Positions 35,006-47,118 of a stretch of 64,000 bases of DNA are shown here, piece after piece. The notes below the pieces were generated by a model, which did no database searches, was not told where the DNA came from, and was given only the letters and a program-made list of their open reading frames with translations. Position 1 is the first letter of the stretch; each line of letters opens with the position of its first letter. This DNA is from Pandoraea sp. ASV26. Its GTDB lineage: Bacteria > Pseudomonadota > Gammaproteobacteria > Burkholderiales > Burkholderiaceae. The position numbers were made by a program, and so were the translations under genes. The DNA lies in the NCBI RefSeq assembly GCF_016428915.1, contig NZ_JAELTP010000004.1, positions 1 to 64,000 of the forward strand, in the 5' to 3' direction.

Positions 35006-36100
35006 TCAGTGACTTCGGGTATCGCCGCTATCCGGCGTACTTGCGTAAGCGCGAATGTCGGCAAGCGTATGCGCGCGCATGTCCTGCCCCTCGACATAGG
35101 CTCGATGCCAGGCAACGATTCGTTCTAGCGCCGTTTCAAGGCGCCAACGAGGAAGCCATTGCAAGAATTGATACGCCTTCGAGCAATCCAGATTCAAATA
35201 ACGCGCCTCGTGCAGAATCGGCGCATCATCCAGCGCCCATTCGGCACCATCACCCCATAGTTGCGTCATGTGCGCGACTATGTGATCAACCTGACGCGCA
35301 TCTGTCGAATTCGGGCCGAAATTCCAGCCCCCCACATATTCCGGTCCGTGATCCCACAAGCGCTCGGCAAGCCGGAGATATCCGGAAAGTGGCTCAAGAA
35401 CGTGTTGCCAAGGGCGGACGGCGTGTGGCGAGCGAATCCGCACCGGCGTGCGCTGCTCGATGGCCCGAAGGATATCCGGGATCAGACGGTCTTGCGCCCA
35501 GTCGCCGCCACCGATCACATTGCCAGCACGCGCTGAGGCGAGTGCCACGCCATGTTTCGCGTAAGCATCTGGCGGAAAATACGAATCTCGGAACGCCGCC
35601 GTAACGAGTTCTGCACATCCCTTACTATTGCTGTAAGGGTCATGCCCCCCCATAGGATCCTGCTCGCGGTATCCCCAGACCCACTCTCGATTCTCGTAGC
35701 ACTTGTCGCTGGTCACGTTCACGACCACACGAACAGACGGCGTATGACGAATCGCGTCCAACAGATGGACAGTACCCATCACGTTGGTCGCATAGGTCTC
35801 GACTGGATCTGAATATGAGTGGCGAACCAGCGCCTGGGCCGCCATATGAATCACGATATCGGGCACACACTCCCGCACAACTCGCGCGACGAGCGCCGCG
35901 TCCCGAACATCTCCCTCGATCGAGCGAATGTCCTGCGCAACACCCGCAATGTCAAACAGACTCGGCGTGGTCTTCGGCGCAAGCGCCAATCCAACGACAT
36001 CTGCGCCAAGTTCGCGCAGCCAAAGCGACATCCAGGCCCCTTTAAAGCCTGTGTGACCTGTGAGCAGTACGCGCTTGCCTTTCCAGAAATTCGGATTCAT
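35006..36100 (-). CDS. rfbG: CDP-glucose 4,6-dehydratase
   Basis: Converts CDP-D-glucose to CDP-4-keto-6-deoxy-D-glucose. About 364 residues, extended SDR fold. The NAD loop [18 protein letters not shown] has the characteristic TGFKG (about residues 10-27). [20 protein letters not shown] carries the family's catalytic Thr/Ser and acid region, and [17 protein letters not shown] the Tyr-x3-Lys. [16 protein letters not shown] is typical of RfbG. The ATG at 36098-36100 overlaps the rfbF stop (ATGA); 13 extra in-frame codons upstream lie in rfbF. The next enzymes of the classic dideoxysugar route (RfbH/DdhC) are absent here. Confidence 0.94.
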   Translation of the reverse strand: MNPNFWKGKRVLLTGHTGFKGAWMSLWLRELGADVVGLALAPKTTPSLFDIAGVAQDIRSIEGDVRDAALVARVVRECVPDIVIHMAAQALVRHSYSDPVETYATNVMGTVHLLDAIRHTPSVRVVVNVTSDKCYENREWVWGYREQDPMGGHDPYSNSKGCAELVTAAFRDSYFPPDAYAKHGVALASARAGNVIGGGDWAQDRLIPDILRAIEQRTPVRIRSPHAVRPWQHVLEPLSGYLRLAERLWDHGPEYVGGWNFGPNSTDARQVDHIVAHMTQLWGDGAEWALDDAPILHEARYLNLDCSKAYQFLQWLPRWRLETALERIVAWHRAYVEGQDMRAHTLADIRAYASTPDSGDTRSH

Positions 36101-36876
36101 TTGTCCCAGACTTTCCATCGCGCCTGACCGTTCGCCCATTGCTCTTCCAGCAACGTCTTGTCACGCAGGGTATCCATCGGTTGCCAGAATCCATGGTGCT
36201 GAAACGCCGACAGTTGGCCTTCCGATGCGAGGGTTTCCAGGGGCTCGCGCTCCCATATCGTTGAGTCGTCAACTAACAGGTCTATCACTTTCGGAGACAG
36301 CACAAAAAACCCGCCATTGATCATGCCGCCATCGCCCTTGGGCTTTTCCTTGAAGGTCGTGACGCGGTGATCCGGCTGAATATCAAGCGCTCCGAAGCGA
36401 CCAGGCGGATAGGTCGCAGTGAGTGTTGCGAGCGTATTTTGCGACTTGTGAAATGCGATAAGCGAGGAGATGTTGACGTCGCTTACCCCGTCACCATACG
36501 TGAAGCAGAATGCCTCTTCCCCTGCCAGATAAGGAGCGGCCCGTTTGAGGCGTCCACCCGTCATCGTGTCTTCGCCGGTATCGATAAGCGTCACTCGCCA
36601 AGGCTCGGCGTGTCGCTGATGCACGTCCATACGATTCGACGCCATGTCGAACGTGACATCCGACGTGTGCAGGAAGTAGTTCGCAAAGTACTCCTTGATC
36701 AAATACCCCTTATAACCGCAGCAGATAATGAAGTCATTAATTCCGTAGTGGGAATAGATCTTCATGATGTGCCAAAGAATCGGCTTACCGCCTATCTCGA
36801 TCATGGGTTTCGGGCGAAGGTGTGTCTCTTCTGAGATGCGGGTCCCGAGCCCCCCCGCAAGAATCACTGCTTTCAT
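36097..36876 (-). CDS. rfbF: Glucose-1-phosphate cytidylyltransferase
   Basis: Makes CDP-glucose from CTP and glucose-1-phosphate. 259 residues, nucleotidyltransferase fold. The signature [19 protein letters not shown] is at the N-terminus, followed by [32 protein letters not shown] holds the metal-binding Asp, and [15 protein letters not shown] lies near 190. Its start overlaps the stop of the GT-C membrane protein by 4 bp, and rfbG overlaps its stop, so the pair is coupled. Together they commit glucose-1-phosphate to CDP-6-deoxyhexose synthesis. Confidence 0.95.
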   Translation of the reverse strand: MKAVILAGGLGTRISEETHLRPKPMIEIGGKPILWHIMKIYSHYGINDFIICCGYKGYLIKEYFANYFLHTSDVTFDMASNRMDVHQRHAEPWRVTLIDTGEDTMTGGRLKRAAPYLAGEEAFCFTYGDGVSDVNISSLIAFHKSQNTLATLTATYPPGRFGALDIQPDHRVTTFKEKPKGDGGMINGGFFVLSPKVIDLLVDDSTIWEREPLETLASEGQLSAFQHHGFWQPMDTLRDKTLLEEQWANGQARWKVWDK

Positions 36877-38765
36877 TCGTTATTTTTTTCCTTAGGTCGC
36901 ATTGAATGTCGCGCCCGCGAAGCAACGCAAGCGGCGGTCGCGGTAGACGGCAAACGCGCCGGCTTGAGCAAGTACTGGGGATAGGCTAACGGATGCCCGC
37001 CAGCCCCGGGTGGGGTCATCAGAGTACCCACGCGAACATAGTCCGCATCAAGGTCGGCGCCAAAGTAAGCGAGCACGGCTCGGGTCGTAAGGCTGCGCGG
37101 ACCTTCGGGCTCATCAAGTAGCCAGGCACGGGCTATGTCACCGCACTTCTCTGTATCAAGACTTTCCATCGCCAGTCTATCACTACCAGGATATGCGCCG
37201 ACCATCCAAGGCTGACCGAGCCCATGTGCCTGCATTGCGTAGAGAACACCTGGCGAACGGCCGGTAAGGTCAATCATCGGCATCCCGGGCTGAAGCCCTT
37301 GCGAGCGTGCCAAAGTGACCGCCGTAGCGAGATACGCGCGGTAATCATCGGACAAAACCAACCGCCCTCCTCCCGGCAGATCGAACGACGCCGCGTTTTC
37401 TCGGAGCGATGGTTGGCGATAAGGGAACGATATGGCGTTGTCGATGCCTGCCGCCGCAGACATCTGCATCATAAATATCAAAGGGAACAGCAACACCCGG
37501 CTGGAAAATGCTGGGGCGATGGCTCGACATGCGAGTACTGCGGCCAGTCCCCAGAAGAGCGCCGATGCTGCGCCCGAGCGCCAGTAGTTGGAATTCGTAC
37601 CGAACGCTGCGACATGCGGCAATGTGAACATCACGAAGGCAAGCAGAAGTCGCCGGCGCAACACAGAACTAGTCGATCGCCATCCGCGAACGACCCAGGC
37701 ACCCGCAACACATGCAACCGATATGCCAAAAATTACAACGCTGCGCAGATCCACAGGTGCATGCCCTTTGCCAACAATCCAAACCGCCGCACAGGCCATA
37801 GCAAGACATACCGCCCCGCCTAGTGCCTGCCACCCAAGTCGGGCAAGCGTCAGCGCAATTCCGCAGAGCGTTACAGCGACGCCTGCGAGCAAAGCTGTCA
37901 GATACTCTCGCGCGGTGTAATCGATACCGTCAATACGAAAAATCTTGCCGATTTCCTGCCCGCTGCCGAGAACGTGCAACATTTCGGCGCTGTCGCGAAG
38001 CCGCCCAATGAAGCGTCCAGGGGTTCCGTCAATCAGGACCGATATCGCTATCAGCAGCAGTAGCGCGATCGCGCCCGCCAACGCCATACGTCGCAAATGC
38101 CACCCGCCCGAGAGAGACGAATACAGCAGGAAGAATATAGCGAGCAACGCCGCCGAGGTCGGCTTGGCAGTAAACGTTAGCCAACCGCCCAGCGCCACCA
38201 GCAAAATGCCAACCGATACCAGGCGGGAATGCCGATCGTCCATCAGCAGCAGCCCCATGACGGCCAACATCAGTCCCTGGAACGTCAGTGTGTTGTAGTT
38301 GGGTGTCACGAGCCAGGCCGTCAGACTGACCAAGGAGAGCGGTGCGAGCGCCAGAGCCATCATCCAGCACTGCGCGGCAGAAACCACGCCTCGCACTTGA
38401 GCGTGGCGCAAGACGGCAAAGCTCAGGCACCAGGCAAGACCAAATGTGATGAGGATATTCGCCTGTCGCAACGCACCGATGTCTCCATCAAGAACGGTAA
38501 AGAGCGGATGGTAGACGAAGCCGAATAGCGAAACCGGAATATTGAACGCATACGCAGATGGGTGCGCAATCGCTGCCAAATAGAAACTTTCGTCGGTAAA
38601 ATCGAGACCGAAGCGACTGAAGTGCAGCACGGTTGCTAGCATAAAGATGGCAACCGCTGCGGCAAGGCATGTCAGGAGCGCGGTTCCGAGCGACCGCACG
38701 CTGCCCGTGCGCTGCGCGAATATCTCGTGCAAATTCAACCCCTCGCCCCATGCAAATCGCGCCAT
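36873..38765 (-). CDS. GT-C-like polytopic membrane protein, candidate periplasmic glycosyltransferase
   Basis: 630 residues with about 12 hydrophobic segments between residues 25 and 440, then a soluble C-terminal region. After the first helix comes [21 protein letters not shown] (first part diagnostic), placing an acidic D-x-x-D-E motif at the first outer loop, as in GT-C glycosyltransferases that use lipid-linked sugars. [18 protein letters not shown] lies near 200-217. Being the first gene of a cluster that ends in gtrA and gtrB, it is a good candidate for the strain-specific Gtr transferase that attaches the flipped sugar. I do not recognise a precise family. It overlaps rfbF by 4 bp. 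Confidence 0.75.
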   Translation of the reverse strand: MARFAWGEGLNLHEIFAQRTGSVRSLGTALLTCLAAAVAIFMLATVLHFSRFGLDFTDESFYLAAIAHPSAYAFNIPVSLFGFVYHPLFTVLDGDIGALRQANILITFGLAWCLSFAVLRHAQVRGVVSAAQCWMMALALAPLSLVSLTAWLVTPNYNTLTFQGLMLAVMGLLLMDDRHSRLVSVGILLVALGGWLTFTAKPTSAALLAIFFLLYSSLSGGWHLRRMALAGAIALLLLIAISVLIDGTPGRFIGRLRDSAEMLHVLGSGQEIGKIFRIDGIDYTAREYLTALLAGVAVTLCGIALTLARLGWQALGGAVCLAMACAAVWIVGKGHAPVDLRSVVIFGISVACVAGAWVVRGWRSTSSVLRRRLLLAFVMFTLPHVAAFGTNSNYWRSGAASALFWGLAAVLACRAIAPAFSSRVLLFPLIFMMQMSAAAGIDNAISFPYRQPSLRENAASFDLPGGGRLVLSDDYRAYLATAVTLARSQGLQPGMPMIDLTGRSPGVLYAMQAHGLGQPWMVGAYPGSDRLAMESLDTEKCGDIARAWLLDEPEGPRSLTTRAVLAYFGADLDADYVRVGTLMTPPGAGGHPLAYPQYLLKPARLPSTATAACVASRARHSMRPKEKNNE

Positions 38766-39068
38766 TATAGCTGAGCCATCAGCTCTCTTTACCGCAACCT
38801 TTTTCCCTTATATTTCTTCCACGGCGAATTAGATCCGTGGGTTAGCACGAAGAAACCGGAAGCCCCCTATTGACGGGTCTAAATCCTACATTAGCCCTCA
38901 AATATCGGAGTGCGCTCCAATTGATCGGAAACACGATGATTTGAGCCGTCCGAAGTGCTTGACTTTCTCGATACCGAACTGCCGGCCCGCGCTTCGACTT
39001 GCGGGCCTCCCACGCCCAACGACCTCTCGCCATTGATTGCGTAATGGCTATCCTCACATCCCGTGATC
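38766..39068. other. Boundary region of the sugar island
   Basis: About 300 bp upstream of the cluster's first gene. It should carry the cluster promoter on the minus strand and holds the tRNA-like remnant at 38823-38900 on the plus strand. No intact gene seen. Confidence 0.6.
38823..38900 (+). pseudogene. Decayed tRNA-Met copy
   Basis: The sequence aligns without gaps to the 5' half of the tRNA-Met gene at 28292. The 20 bp at 38813-38832 match 28282-28301 at 19 positions, including ACGGCGAATTAG and part of the upstream promoter-proximal DNA. The next 21 bp match at 14 positions. The T-arm region (GGGTCTAAATCCT) and the acceptor 3' end (ATTAGCC) are still recognisable with one inserted base. 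The anticodon is lost and the acceptor arms no longer pair well. Same orientation as the intact gene, 10.5 kb away, so the pair brackets the sugar cluster. Confidence 0.75.
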
Positions 39069-39830
39069 GTGAACCTCACGCATCCCCCGTCAGCCGCTGT
39101 TCAGAATGAACTCACGAATGTCCGGCTCGTACTCACCGACATGGACGAAACCCTGACGTATCAGGGCAGACTCTCAGCCGATACGCACTGCGCATTGAAA
39201 AAACTGTAGGGGGCCGGTATACACCTCATTCCGGTCACGGCTGCGCTTGCCGGTTGGCGCGACCAAATGGCCCGCATGTGGCCAGTCGATGGTGTGATTG
39301 CCGCAAACGGCGGGATCTTCCTCCGGCGCACTCCCGATGGTCAAGGCATCGTCCGGAAGTACGGGCATTCCGAGTCCGCGATCAAAACGGTCGCCGAGCG
39401 TCTCGACGCCGCCGCGCACGCTATCAGGCAAGACGTCCGCATCGTCCGACTGGCAGACGATCAGGTCTTCCGGCTCACCAGCATCGCGTTCTTGCGCCCG
39501 CAGATCTGACCGTCGGCGAACAGATCGTCCGCGAATTGCAACGTCCCGGCGCTGACGCCACGGTTAACGACCGCTGGGTCCTCAGTTGGATCGGTGGATA
39601 CAACCCGGTTGTCGATGAGGCGTCGCGTCATGGCCGAGATCTACGGTGCCGACATCGACAAAGATCGGGATACCGAGCTCTATACCGGCGACTCGATAAC
39701 GACGCCCCCATGTTGGCGTTTTTCAAACCTCCGGTCAGCATGAGCACCGCGAAGGAGTATCTGCTTGATATTCCCGTGCCACCGAACTGGATCACCCCGG
39801 GTGGCCGAGGTTTTATTGAAGCGGCGCAAA
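39069..39830 (+). pseudogene. HAD-IIB family phosphatase pseudogene
   Basis: Three reading frames together give a HAD-IIB protein of the sucrose-phosphatase/Cof type. Motif I is VLTDMDETLTYQG soon after a GTG at 39069. Motif II, LIPVTAALAGWRDQMARMWP, follows an in-frame TAG at 39207-39209, and VIAANGG follows. After a stop near 39507 the frame shifts and GADATVNDRWVLSW and AEIYGADIDKDRDTELYTGD appear. The frame shifts again to NDAPMLAFFKPPVSMS and NWITPGGRGFIEAAQ. All four HAD motifs are recognisable but split by one nonsense mutation and at least two frameshifts. It runs straight into an ISL3 transposase fragment on the opposite strand. Confidence 0.85.
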
Positions 39831-40355
39831 TTCATCCATCGCCAGATATCGCACCTGCGTCCAATCCGGCTCAGGGATACTGGCTTGCAGACTCGCCTTG
39901 TCAATGGTCTTGGCGGTGTGCCAGCCCAGAGCGTAGAACGCTGCCGCAGCCTGGGGCCTGCGGACTTGAGCAGTACCTCACGGACCTTTGCAAACCGGGC
40001 GGTGACTCGTTGGTAGCGCCCGAGCCAATCCAACTTCTCGACCCTTGGCCCGCCACAGTGCTCAAACCAAAGCCTGCGGTGCGGCACATTCGGCACCCAC
40101 CCGATACTAGAACAGGGGCAGATCCCGCGCCCGCTGTACCGTCGTCTCGTGGATCTGCCTGCAGCGCTTGTCGCACTGCTCACAAATCATGATCCGACCC
40201 GCAGGCATCGGATACATCGACAGTGTTCGGCAGTCCTGCGCGGGCCACTCCATTGCCCCAACCCGGCAGCGCGTACAGAATCCCAGTGCTTCTAGCACCT
40301 TGCGATCAAGCAATTTATCCTCCGACACCCACCCACATTGGCGTCGGATTATCAA
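39826..40355 (-). pseudogene. ISL3-family transposase fragment (N-terminal part)
   Basis: On the minus strand the N-terminal part begins near 40355 (LLDRKVLEALGF, then DCRTLSMYPMPAGRIMICEQC, a zinc-knuckle-like segment, and QIHETTVQRARDLPLF). It shifts frame to RRLWFEHCGGPRVEKLDWLG and RYQRVTARFAKV, and shifts again to YALGWHTAKTIDKASLQA and PEPDWTQVRYLAMDEF. The last segment includes the first catalytic acidic position of ISL3 transposases. The fragment then stops abruptly at the HAD pseudogene. The remaining two thirds of the transposase and the element ends are missing. Confidence 0.85.
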
Positions 40356-40437
40356 CGGCTTTGAAAACCATCACGGCTTTCCACGATGAAACGTTTACAT
40401 TCGCGGTCGAGATCCGATAGCGCTCGGATCCTGACGT

Positions 40438-41301
40438 TTAGGCGTTGCTTGTGCGTATTTTTCGGCTGAGTCCGACGATAATGCCAGCGAGAGCGCCCAA
40501 GACCAGTCCGCCAATGCCAAAGAACAACTTGCGCGGGAAAACCGGGTTGGGATCGACTTGAATCTCACTAACAATGCGGGTGTTGTATGACTGATCCGGG
40601 GTAAGCATCTGAGCGACGCGATAGCGGCTGTCATTCAGCGTGGCGCGCTCGGACCGGCTGCTCTGCAATGCGCTCAATGCCATAATCGAATCTGTGTTCT
40701 TCGAGCGCGCCAACTCCGCGCTCAATTGTTCCTGTGCTTTCGTATTCGATTCGATGGCAGCATCAATGATGCTCAACTGCTGCTTCGGAAACATTCGAGC
40801 GCGCTCAAGAATTGCCGCGTGCTCGGCTTCGACCCGCTGCGATGCCGATTTCAGCACTTGCTCGGCCTGCTCCGGAGAGAGTCCGCGGGCAGTAATTTCG
40901 ACGTAAGCGGTGCCCTGAATCATTCGCGCCTGCAAATCTTTCCACACCACCGTCTTGCGCAGGCGTTCCAAGTCGCCTTGCAACTGAGGAAGAACCTCTG
41001 CGGCGACCTTGTCACGGAAGGTACTCAGTTGAACGCGGCCGACCGTTTGCTGAATCGATTCGATCAGAGGGCCGTCGGGGCCTGCGATAGGTGAACCCGC
41101 CGCACGTCCGACTTGCAGCGTTACCGTTCCTTTCCACTGCTTGGAAATGGCAAAGGTGCTGGCGATGCCGATGATTGCGCCTAAAATTGCAAGGGCAACA
41201 ATCACTTTCAGGTTTGCGCGGGCAAAATCGAGAATATCTGCTAGCGAAATTTCTTCTGCGTCGCTCTGTGCCATGTTTTTGGGCAAGTCTTCGTGCGTCA
41301 T
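40438..41301 (-). CDS. wzz: Wzz-type polysaccharide chain-length determinant
   Basis: 287 residues. An N-terminal cytoplasmic segment (SLADILDFARANLKVIV) leads into the first membrane helix (about 33-53). A periplasmic coiled-coil region follows, rich in E, Q, A and R (about 60-245). Then comes a Pro-rich turn (IQVDPNPVFPRKLF) and the second helix (about 262-280, FGIGGLVLGALAGIIVGLS). This is the standard Wzz/polysaccharide co-polymerase plan; it sets the modal O-antigen length. It sits just beyond the insertion remnants, divided from the sugar cluster by pseudogenes, and is likely part of the chromosome's own O-antigen system. Confidence 0.9.
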   Translation of the reverse strand: MTHEDLPKNMAQSDAEEISLADILDFARANLKVIVALAILGAIIGIASTFAISKQWKGTVTLQVGRAAGSPIAGPDGPLIESIQQTVGRVQLSTFRDKVAAEVLPQLQGDLERLRKTVVWKDLQARMIQGTAYVEITARGLSPEQAEQVLKSASQRVEAEHAAILERARMFPKQQLSIIDAAIESNTKAQEQLSAELARSKNTDSIMALSALQSSRSERATLNDSRYRVAQMLTPDQSYNTRIVSEIQVDPNPVFPRKLFFGIGGLVLGALAGIIVGLSRKIRTSNA

Positions 41302-41471
41302 TTGAGGTGTTGGGGCGTCTATGCATCATTGCGCACGCGCAATCTACGTCTCACCGTCCTAGACGGGGATAGTGATAGGAGACGTGCGGCAATGCTTGGT
41401 TCTATAAGGAGCGATGTGGCAGGAAAAATCCCAGAATCCCTCCATCGGGAGGCATCCTTTCACAACTCTTT

Positions 41472-41903
41472 TTAATTTTTTTGCCGGTGCGGGCACGGGT
41501 CTTTCGTGCAATTCCCGTACATGGCGAGAGAGTGCTCCTGCAGCTTGAATCCGTGTTTCTCGGCAATCATTTTCTGACGGCTCTCGATCTCGGTGTCGCA
41601 GAACTCTTCGACACGGCCACAGTCCAGGCACACCAGGTGGTCGTGGTGGTTCCCTGCGTTGAGTTCGAAAACGGCCTTGCCGGATTCAAAGTTGCTGCGC
41701 GACAATAGCCCCGCTTGCTCGAATTGGGTCAGCACACGGTAGACCGTGGCCAAGCCGATATCGAGCTCTTCATTGAGCAGGTGACGGTAAACGTCTTCAG
41801 CGGTCAAATGGCGCACCTCGCTGTTCTGGAAAATCTCCAGAATTTTGAGGCGCGGAAGCGTGGCTTTCAGTCCGATATTTTTCAGATCGGCGGGATTCGG
41901 CAT
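41472..41903 (-). CDS. fur: Ferric uptake regulator
   Basis: 143 residues, the usual length. The winged helix has [31 protein letters not shown] (partly diagnostic), and the metal sites are [18 protein letters not shown] near residues 85-102 and CPHRQ at the C-terminus. It represses iron-uptake genes when loaded with Fe2+. It is divergent from bamE, an arrangement widely kept in beta- and gamma-proteobacteria. The AT-richer 165-bp spacer could hold autoregulatory sites, but I saw no convincing Fur box. Confidence 0.97.
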   Translation of the reverse strand: MPNPADLKNIGLKATLPRLKILEIFQNSEVRHLTAEDVYRHLLNEELDIGLATVYRVLTQFEQAGLLSRSNFESGKAVFELNAGNHHDHLVCLDCGRVEEFCDTEIESRQKMIAEKHGFKLQEHSLAMYGNCTKDPCPHRQKN

Positions 41904-42068
41904 CGCTCTACGTCCCTAGAGTACAATACAGCCCCAATAATAATGCCTTTTTGCCTTGTCCGGGCGCAAACCGGGCAAACGGGACGGTCAGTGCCGTCAA
42001 CGGGGGCGATGTGGCGGCGCGCCCGGCGTGCCGGAGTCAAGTTCGATTTTTTTGAAAGCGAGTCAGAT

Positions 42069-42755
42069 TTGCGTCGTTATCTCTCCCTTCCGTTCTCCGT
42101 CTGTGCAGCGGCGGCATTCCTGGCCCTGGCCGGCTGCTCGACGTATGACAGCGTGACCGACAAAGTGATCGGCGTGGTCACGCCGTATCGAATCAACATC
42201 GTTCAGGGCAACTTCGTCTCGAAAGAGGCCTATGACCAGCTCAAGGCCGGCATGACCCGCGATCAGGTGCGCCAACTGCTCGGCACGCCTTTGCTGACGG
42301 ACATCTTCCACGCAGACCGCTGGGACTACGTCTTCTACTTCAAGCGCGGCAACACCTCGGTGGTGCAGGAGCGCCACCTGAAGGTGTATTTCGCAGGCGA
42401 TACGCTGTCACGTTGGGAAGGCGGCGAAAACTTGCCGACCGAATACCAACTGGTGCAGGAAATCGACGGTCAGAAGGGCAAGCCCGTGAAGACCGATGCG
42501 CCTGCGCCGTCGACGGCGAGTGCCGCCGCCGCCGAGGCCGCCGCACCCTCGCCGGACGCCGCCGCTATCGCACCGACCGCCGCGCCTGCCGCGACGGACG
42601 TGACGACTGTGTCGACAAACGCTGCCGTGCCATCGCCCCAGGCTACCTCGCAAGCAGCTCCCGCGGCGAGCAACAGCGCATCGGGTAGCACCAGCACGGC
42701 CACCGGCACGGGGCTTGTGCCGTCGCCGAGCGGCTTGTTCTCGTTGCCTAAGTAA
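42069..42755 (+). CDS. bamE: Outer-membrane assembly lipoprotein BamE with long Ala/Ser/Thr tail
   Basis: A lipoprotein of the BAM complex that inserts beta-barrel proteins. The lipobox FLALAGC ends a signal peptide, followed by STYDSV. The SmpA/OmlA domain follows: PYRINIVQGNFVSKEAYDQL, LKAGMTRDQVRQLLGTPLL and DIFHADRWDYVFYFKRG. The domain ends near residue 135; the last 95 or so residues are an Ala/Ser/Thr/Pro-rich low-complexity tail absent from short homologues. The start is uncertain. TTG at 42069 gives a normal signal peptide (MRRYLSLPFSV) and is used here; ATG at 42009 would add 20 polar residues before it. dapB follows after 25 bp. Confidence 0.9.
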   Translation: MRRYLSLPFSVCAAAAFLALAGCSTYDSVTDKVIGVVTPYRINIVQGNFVSKEAYDQLKAGMTRDQVRQLLGTPLLTDIFHADRWDYVFYFKRGNTSVVQERHLKVYFAGDTLSRWEGGENLPTEYQLVQEIDGQKGKPVKTDAPAPSTASAAAAEAAAPSPDAAAIAPTAAPAATDVTTVSTNAAVPSPQATSQAAPAASNSASGSTSTATGTGLVPSPSGLFSLPK

Positions 42756-42780
42756 GCGGTTGGAAGCATAAAGAATCACG

Positions 42781-43581
42781 ATGATGAAAATTGCGATTGC
42801 TGGTGCCTCCGGCCGTATGGGCCGGATGCTGATCGAAACCGTGCTGGCGGCGGATGACGCCGAATTGGTCGGTGCGCTTGACCGTGAAGGCAGCCCCGCG
42901 CTGGGCCACGATGCCGGCGCTTTCCTGGGCCGCGAGACGGGCGTGAAAATCACGGCCGATCTGGATGCCGCGCTCGCCAATGCCGAATACCTGATCGACT
43001 TCACGCGTCCCGAAGGCACGCTGGCGCATCTGGCCGTTGCTGAAAAGCACGGTGTGAAGATGATCGTCGGCACGACCGGTTTCTCGGAAGAGGACAAGGC
43101 GCGTCTGGCCAAGGGCGCGGAACGTGTGGCGGTCGTGTTCGCCCCGAACATGAGCGTTGGCGTGAACGCCACGTTCAAGCTGCTCGAAGTGGCCGCGAAG
43201 ATCCTTAACACGGGCTACGACATCGAGATCATCGAAGCGCACCACCGTCACAAGGTCGATGCCCCCTCGGGCACGGCATTGCGCATGGGCGAAGTCGTGG
43301 CCGAGGCATTGGGCCGCGATCTGAAGGAATGTGCCGTCTACGGTCGGGAGGGCGTGACCGGCGAGCGCGATCCGTCGACCATCGGTTTCGCCACCGTTCG
43401 CGGTGGCGATATCGTCGGCGATCACACGGTGTTGTTTGCCGGCATCGGCGAGCGCATTGAAATCACGCACAAGTCGTCGAGCCGTCTGTCGTACGCACAG
43501 GGTTCGCTGCGCGCCGCACGTTTTCTCGCGCAACATAAGACCGGCCTGTTCGACATGCAGGACGTGCTGGGCCTACGCTGA
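42781..43581 (+). CDS. dapB: 4-hydroxy-tetrahydrodipicolinate reductase
   Basis: Lysine and diaminopimelate pathway enzyme, 266 residues. The nucleotide loop [14 protein letters not shown] is at the N-terminus, [10 protein letters not shown] near residue 98, [11 protein letters not shown] near 122, and the active-site region [21 protein letters not shown] near 152-170 (the KVDAPSGTA core is diagnostic). It follows bamE closely on the same strand. Two GC-rich hairpins without a T-run follow the stop and may terminate transcription. Confidence 0.97.
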   Translation: MMKIAIAGASGRMGRMLIETVLAADDAELVGALDREGSPALGHDAGAFLGRETGVKITADLDAALANAEYLIDFTRPEGTLAHLAVAEKHGVKMIVGTTGFSEEDKARLAKGAERVAVVFAPNMSVGVNATFKLLEVAAKILNTGYDIEIIEAHHRHKVDAPSGTALRMGEVVAEALGRDLKECAVYGREGVTGERDPSTIGFATVRGGDIVGDHTVLFAGIGERIEITHKSSSRLSYAQGSLRAARFLAQHKTGLFDMQDVLGLR

Positions 43582-43588
43582 GTCAGCG

Positions 43589-43642
43589 CTGGCCTCCCGG
43601 CCAGGCTGCCGGCGGGCGCATCGAAGGTGATGCGCCGCCGGC
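43589..43642 (+). terminator. Two tandem hairpins after dapB, weak terminator
   Basis: CTGGCC / GGCCAG at 43589-43604, and GCCGGCGGGCGCATC / GATGCGCCGCCGGC (one bulged base) at 43608-43642. There is no T-run, so intrinsic termination is uncertain. Confidence 0.45.
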
Positions 43643-46495
<2,853 letters not shown>

Positions 46496-46564
46496 GGCAG
46501 CGATCGCGGGCTGCCGGTCGACGATTTGATGACGTTTGGTGACAAGAGGGCACATCAGGTGCAA

Positions 46565-47107
46565 ATGACATCCGGGCAACGAGGCGTCGGTGTGACGCGC
46601 AGGATTTTCGGCTGGATCGCCCTGCTGGGCTGTGCGCTGGCGCTGTCGGCGTGCGGCTTCCAGTTGCGGGGCTCGAGCGAGTACGCGTTCCACCGTCTGT
46701 ACATTTCGGGCGGCGGTCAGATGGCGACCGACATCTCGCGCTACATCCGCTATGGCAGCAAGGGGACGGTCGTGGTGACCGAACCCAAGGACGCCGACGC
46801 CCGGCTGGAAATCGTGAACACCACGCAGTCACGCGCGGCCGTCAGTCTCGATGCCAATGGTCAGGCGCGTGAGTACGAAATGCGTAGCTCGTTCACCTTC
46901 CAGCTCGTGACGCCGGACGGCACACCGCTCATTCCGTTGAGCACGATTCGCCTGACGCGCAATTTGCCCTACAGCGATAGCGAAACGACGGCGCGTGACG
47001 CGGAAGCTGCGCTGCTCAACCGCGACATGCAGAAAGACGCCGTTGACCAGATCATCCGCCGGATGGAGGCTGTGAAGTCTCTGCCGACGAAGAAGTCGGA
47101 AGAGTAA
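46565..47107 (+). CDS. lptE: LPS-assembly lipoprotein LptE
   Basis: About 180 residues. The signal peptide ends at the lipobox ALSAC, with the mature protein starting CGFQLRGSSEYAF, the family hallmark. LptE plugs the LptD barrel and delivers LPS to the outer surface. Typical segments are LYISGGGQMATDISRYI and TRDLPYSD-like TRNLPYSDSETTARD. The ATG at 46565 was preferred to one at 46526 because it gives a compact signal peptide. It lies between leuS and holA, the standard order. Confidence 0.93.
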   Translation: MTSGQRGVGVTRRIFGWIALLGCALALSACGFQLRGSSEYAFHRLYISGGGQMATDISRYIRYGSKGTVVVTEPKDADARLEIVNTTQSRAAVSLDANGQAREYEMRSSFTFQLVTPDGTPLIPLSTIRLTRNLPYSDSETTARDAEAALLNRDMQKDAVDQIIRRMEAVKSLPTKKSEE

Positions 47108-47118
47108 CGCCTGACACC

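Noticed and set aside
38842-39079. Small minus-strand frames upstream of the island's first gene
   Set aside because: They overlap the tRNA remnant and the HAD pseudogene and have no recognisable motif or ribosome-binding site.
39254-40192. A 312-codon plus-strand frame read as one gene
   Set aside because: It joins out-of-frame HAD sequence with antisense ISL3 sequence; only a short part (NDAPMLAFF onward) is real family sequence, so it is pseudogene debris.
41904-42068. Fur box between fur and bamE
   Set aside because: The spacer is AT-richer, with AATAATAATG-like sequence, but no 19-bp palindrome with acceptable match was seen.
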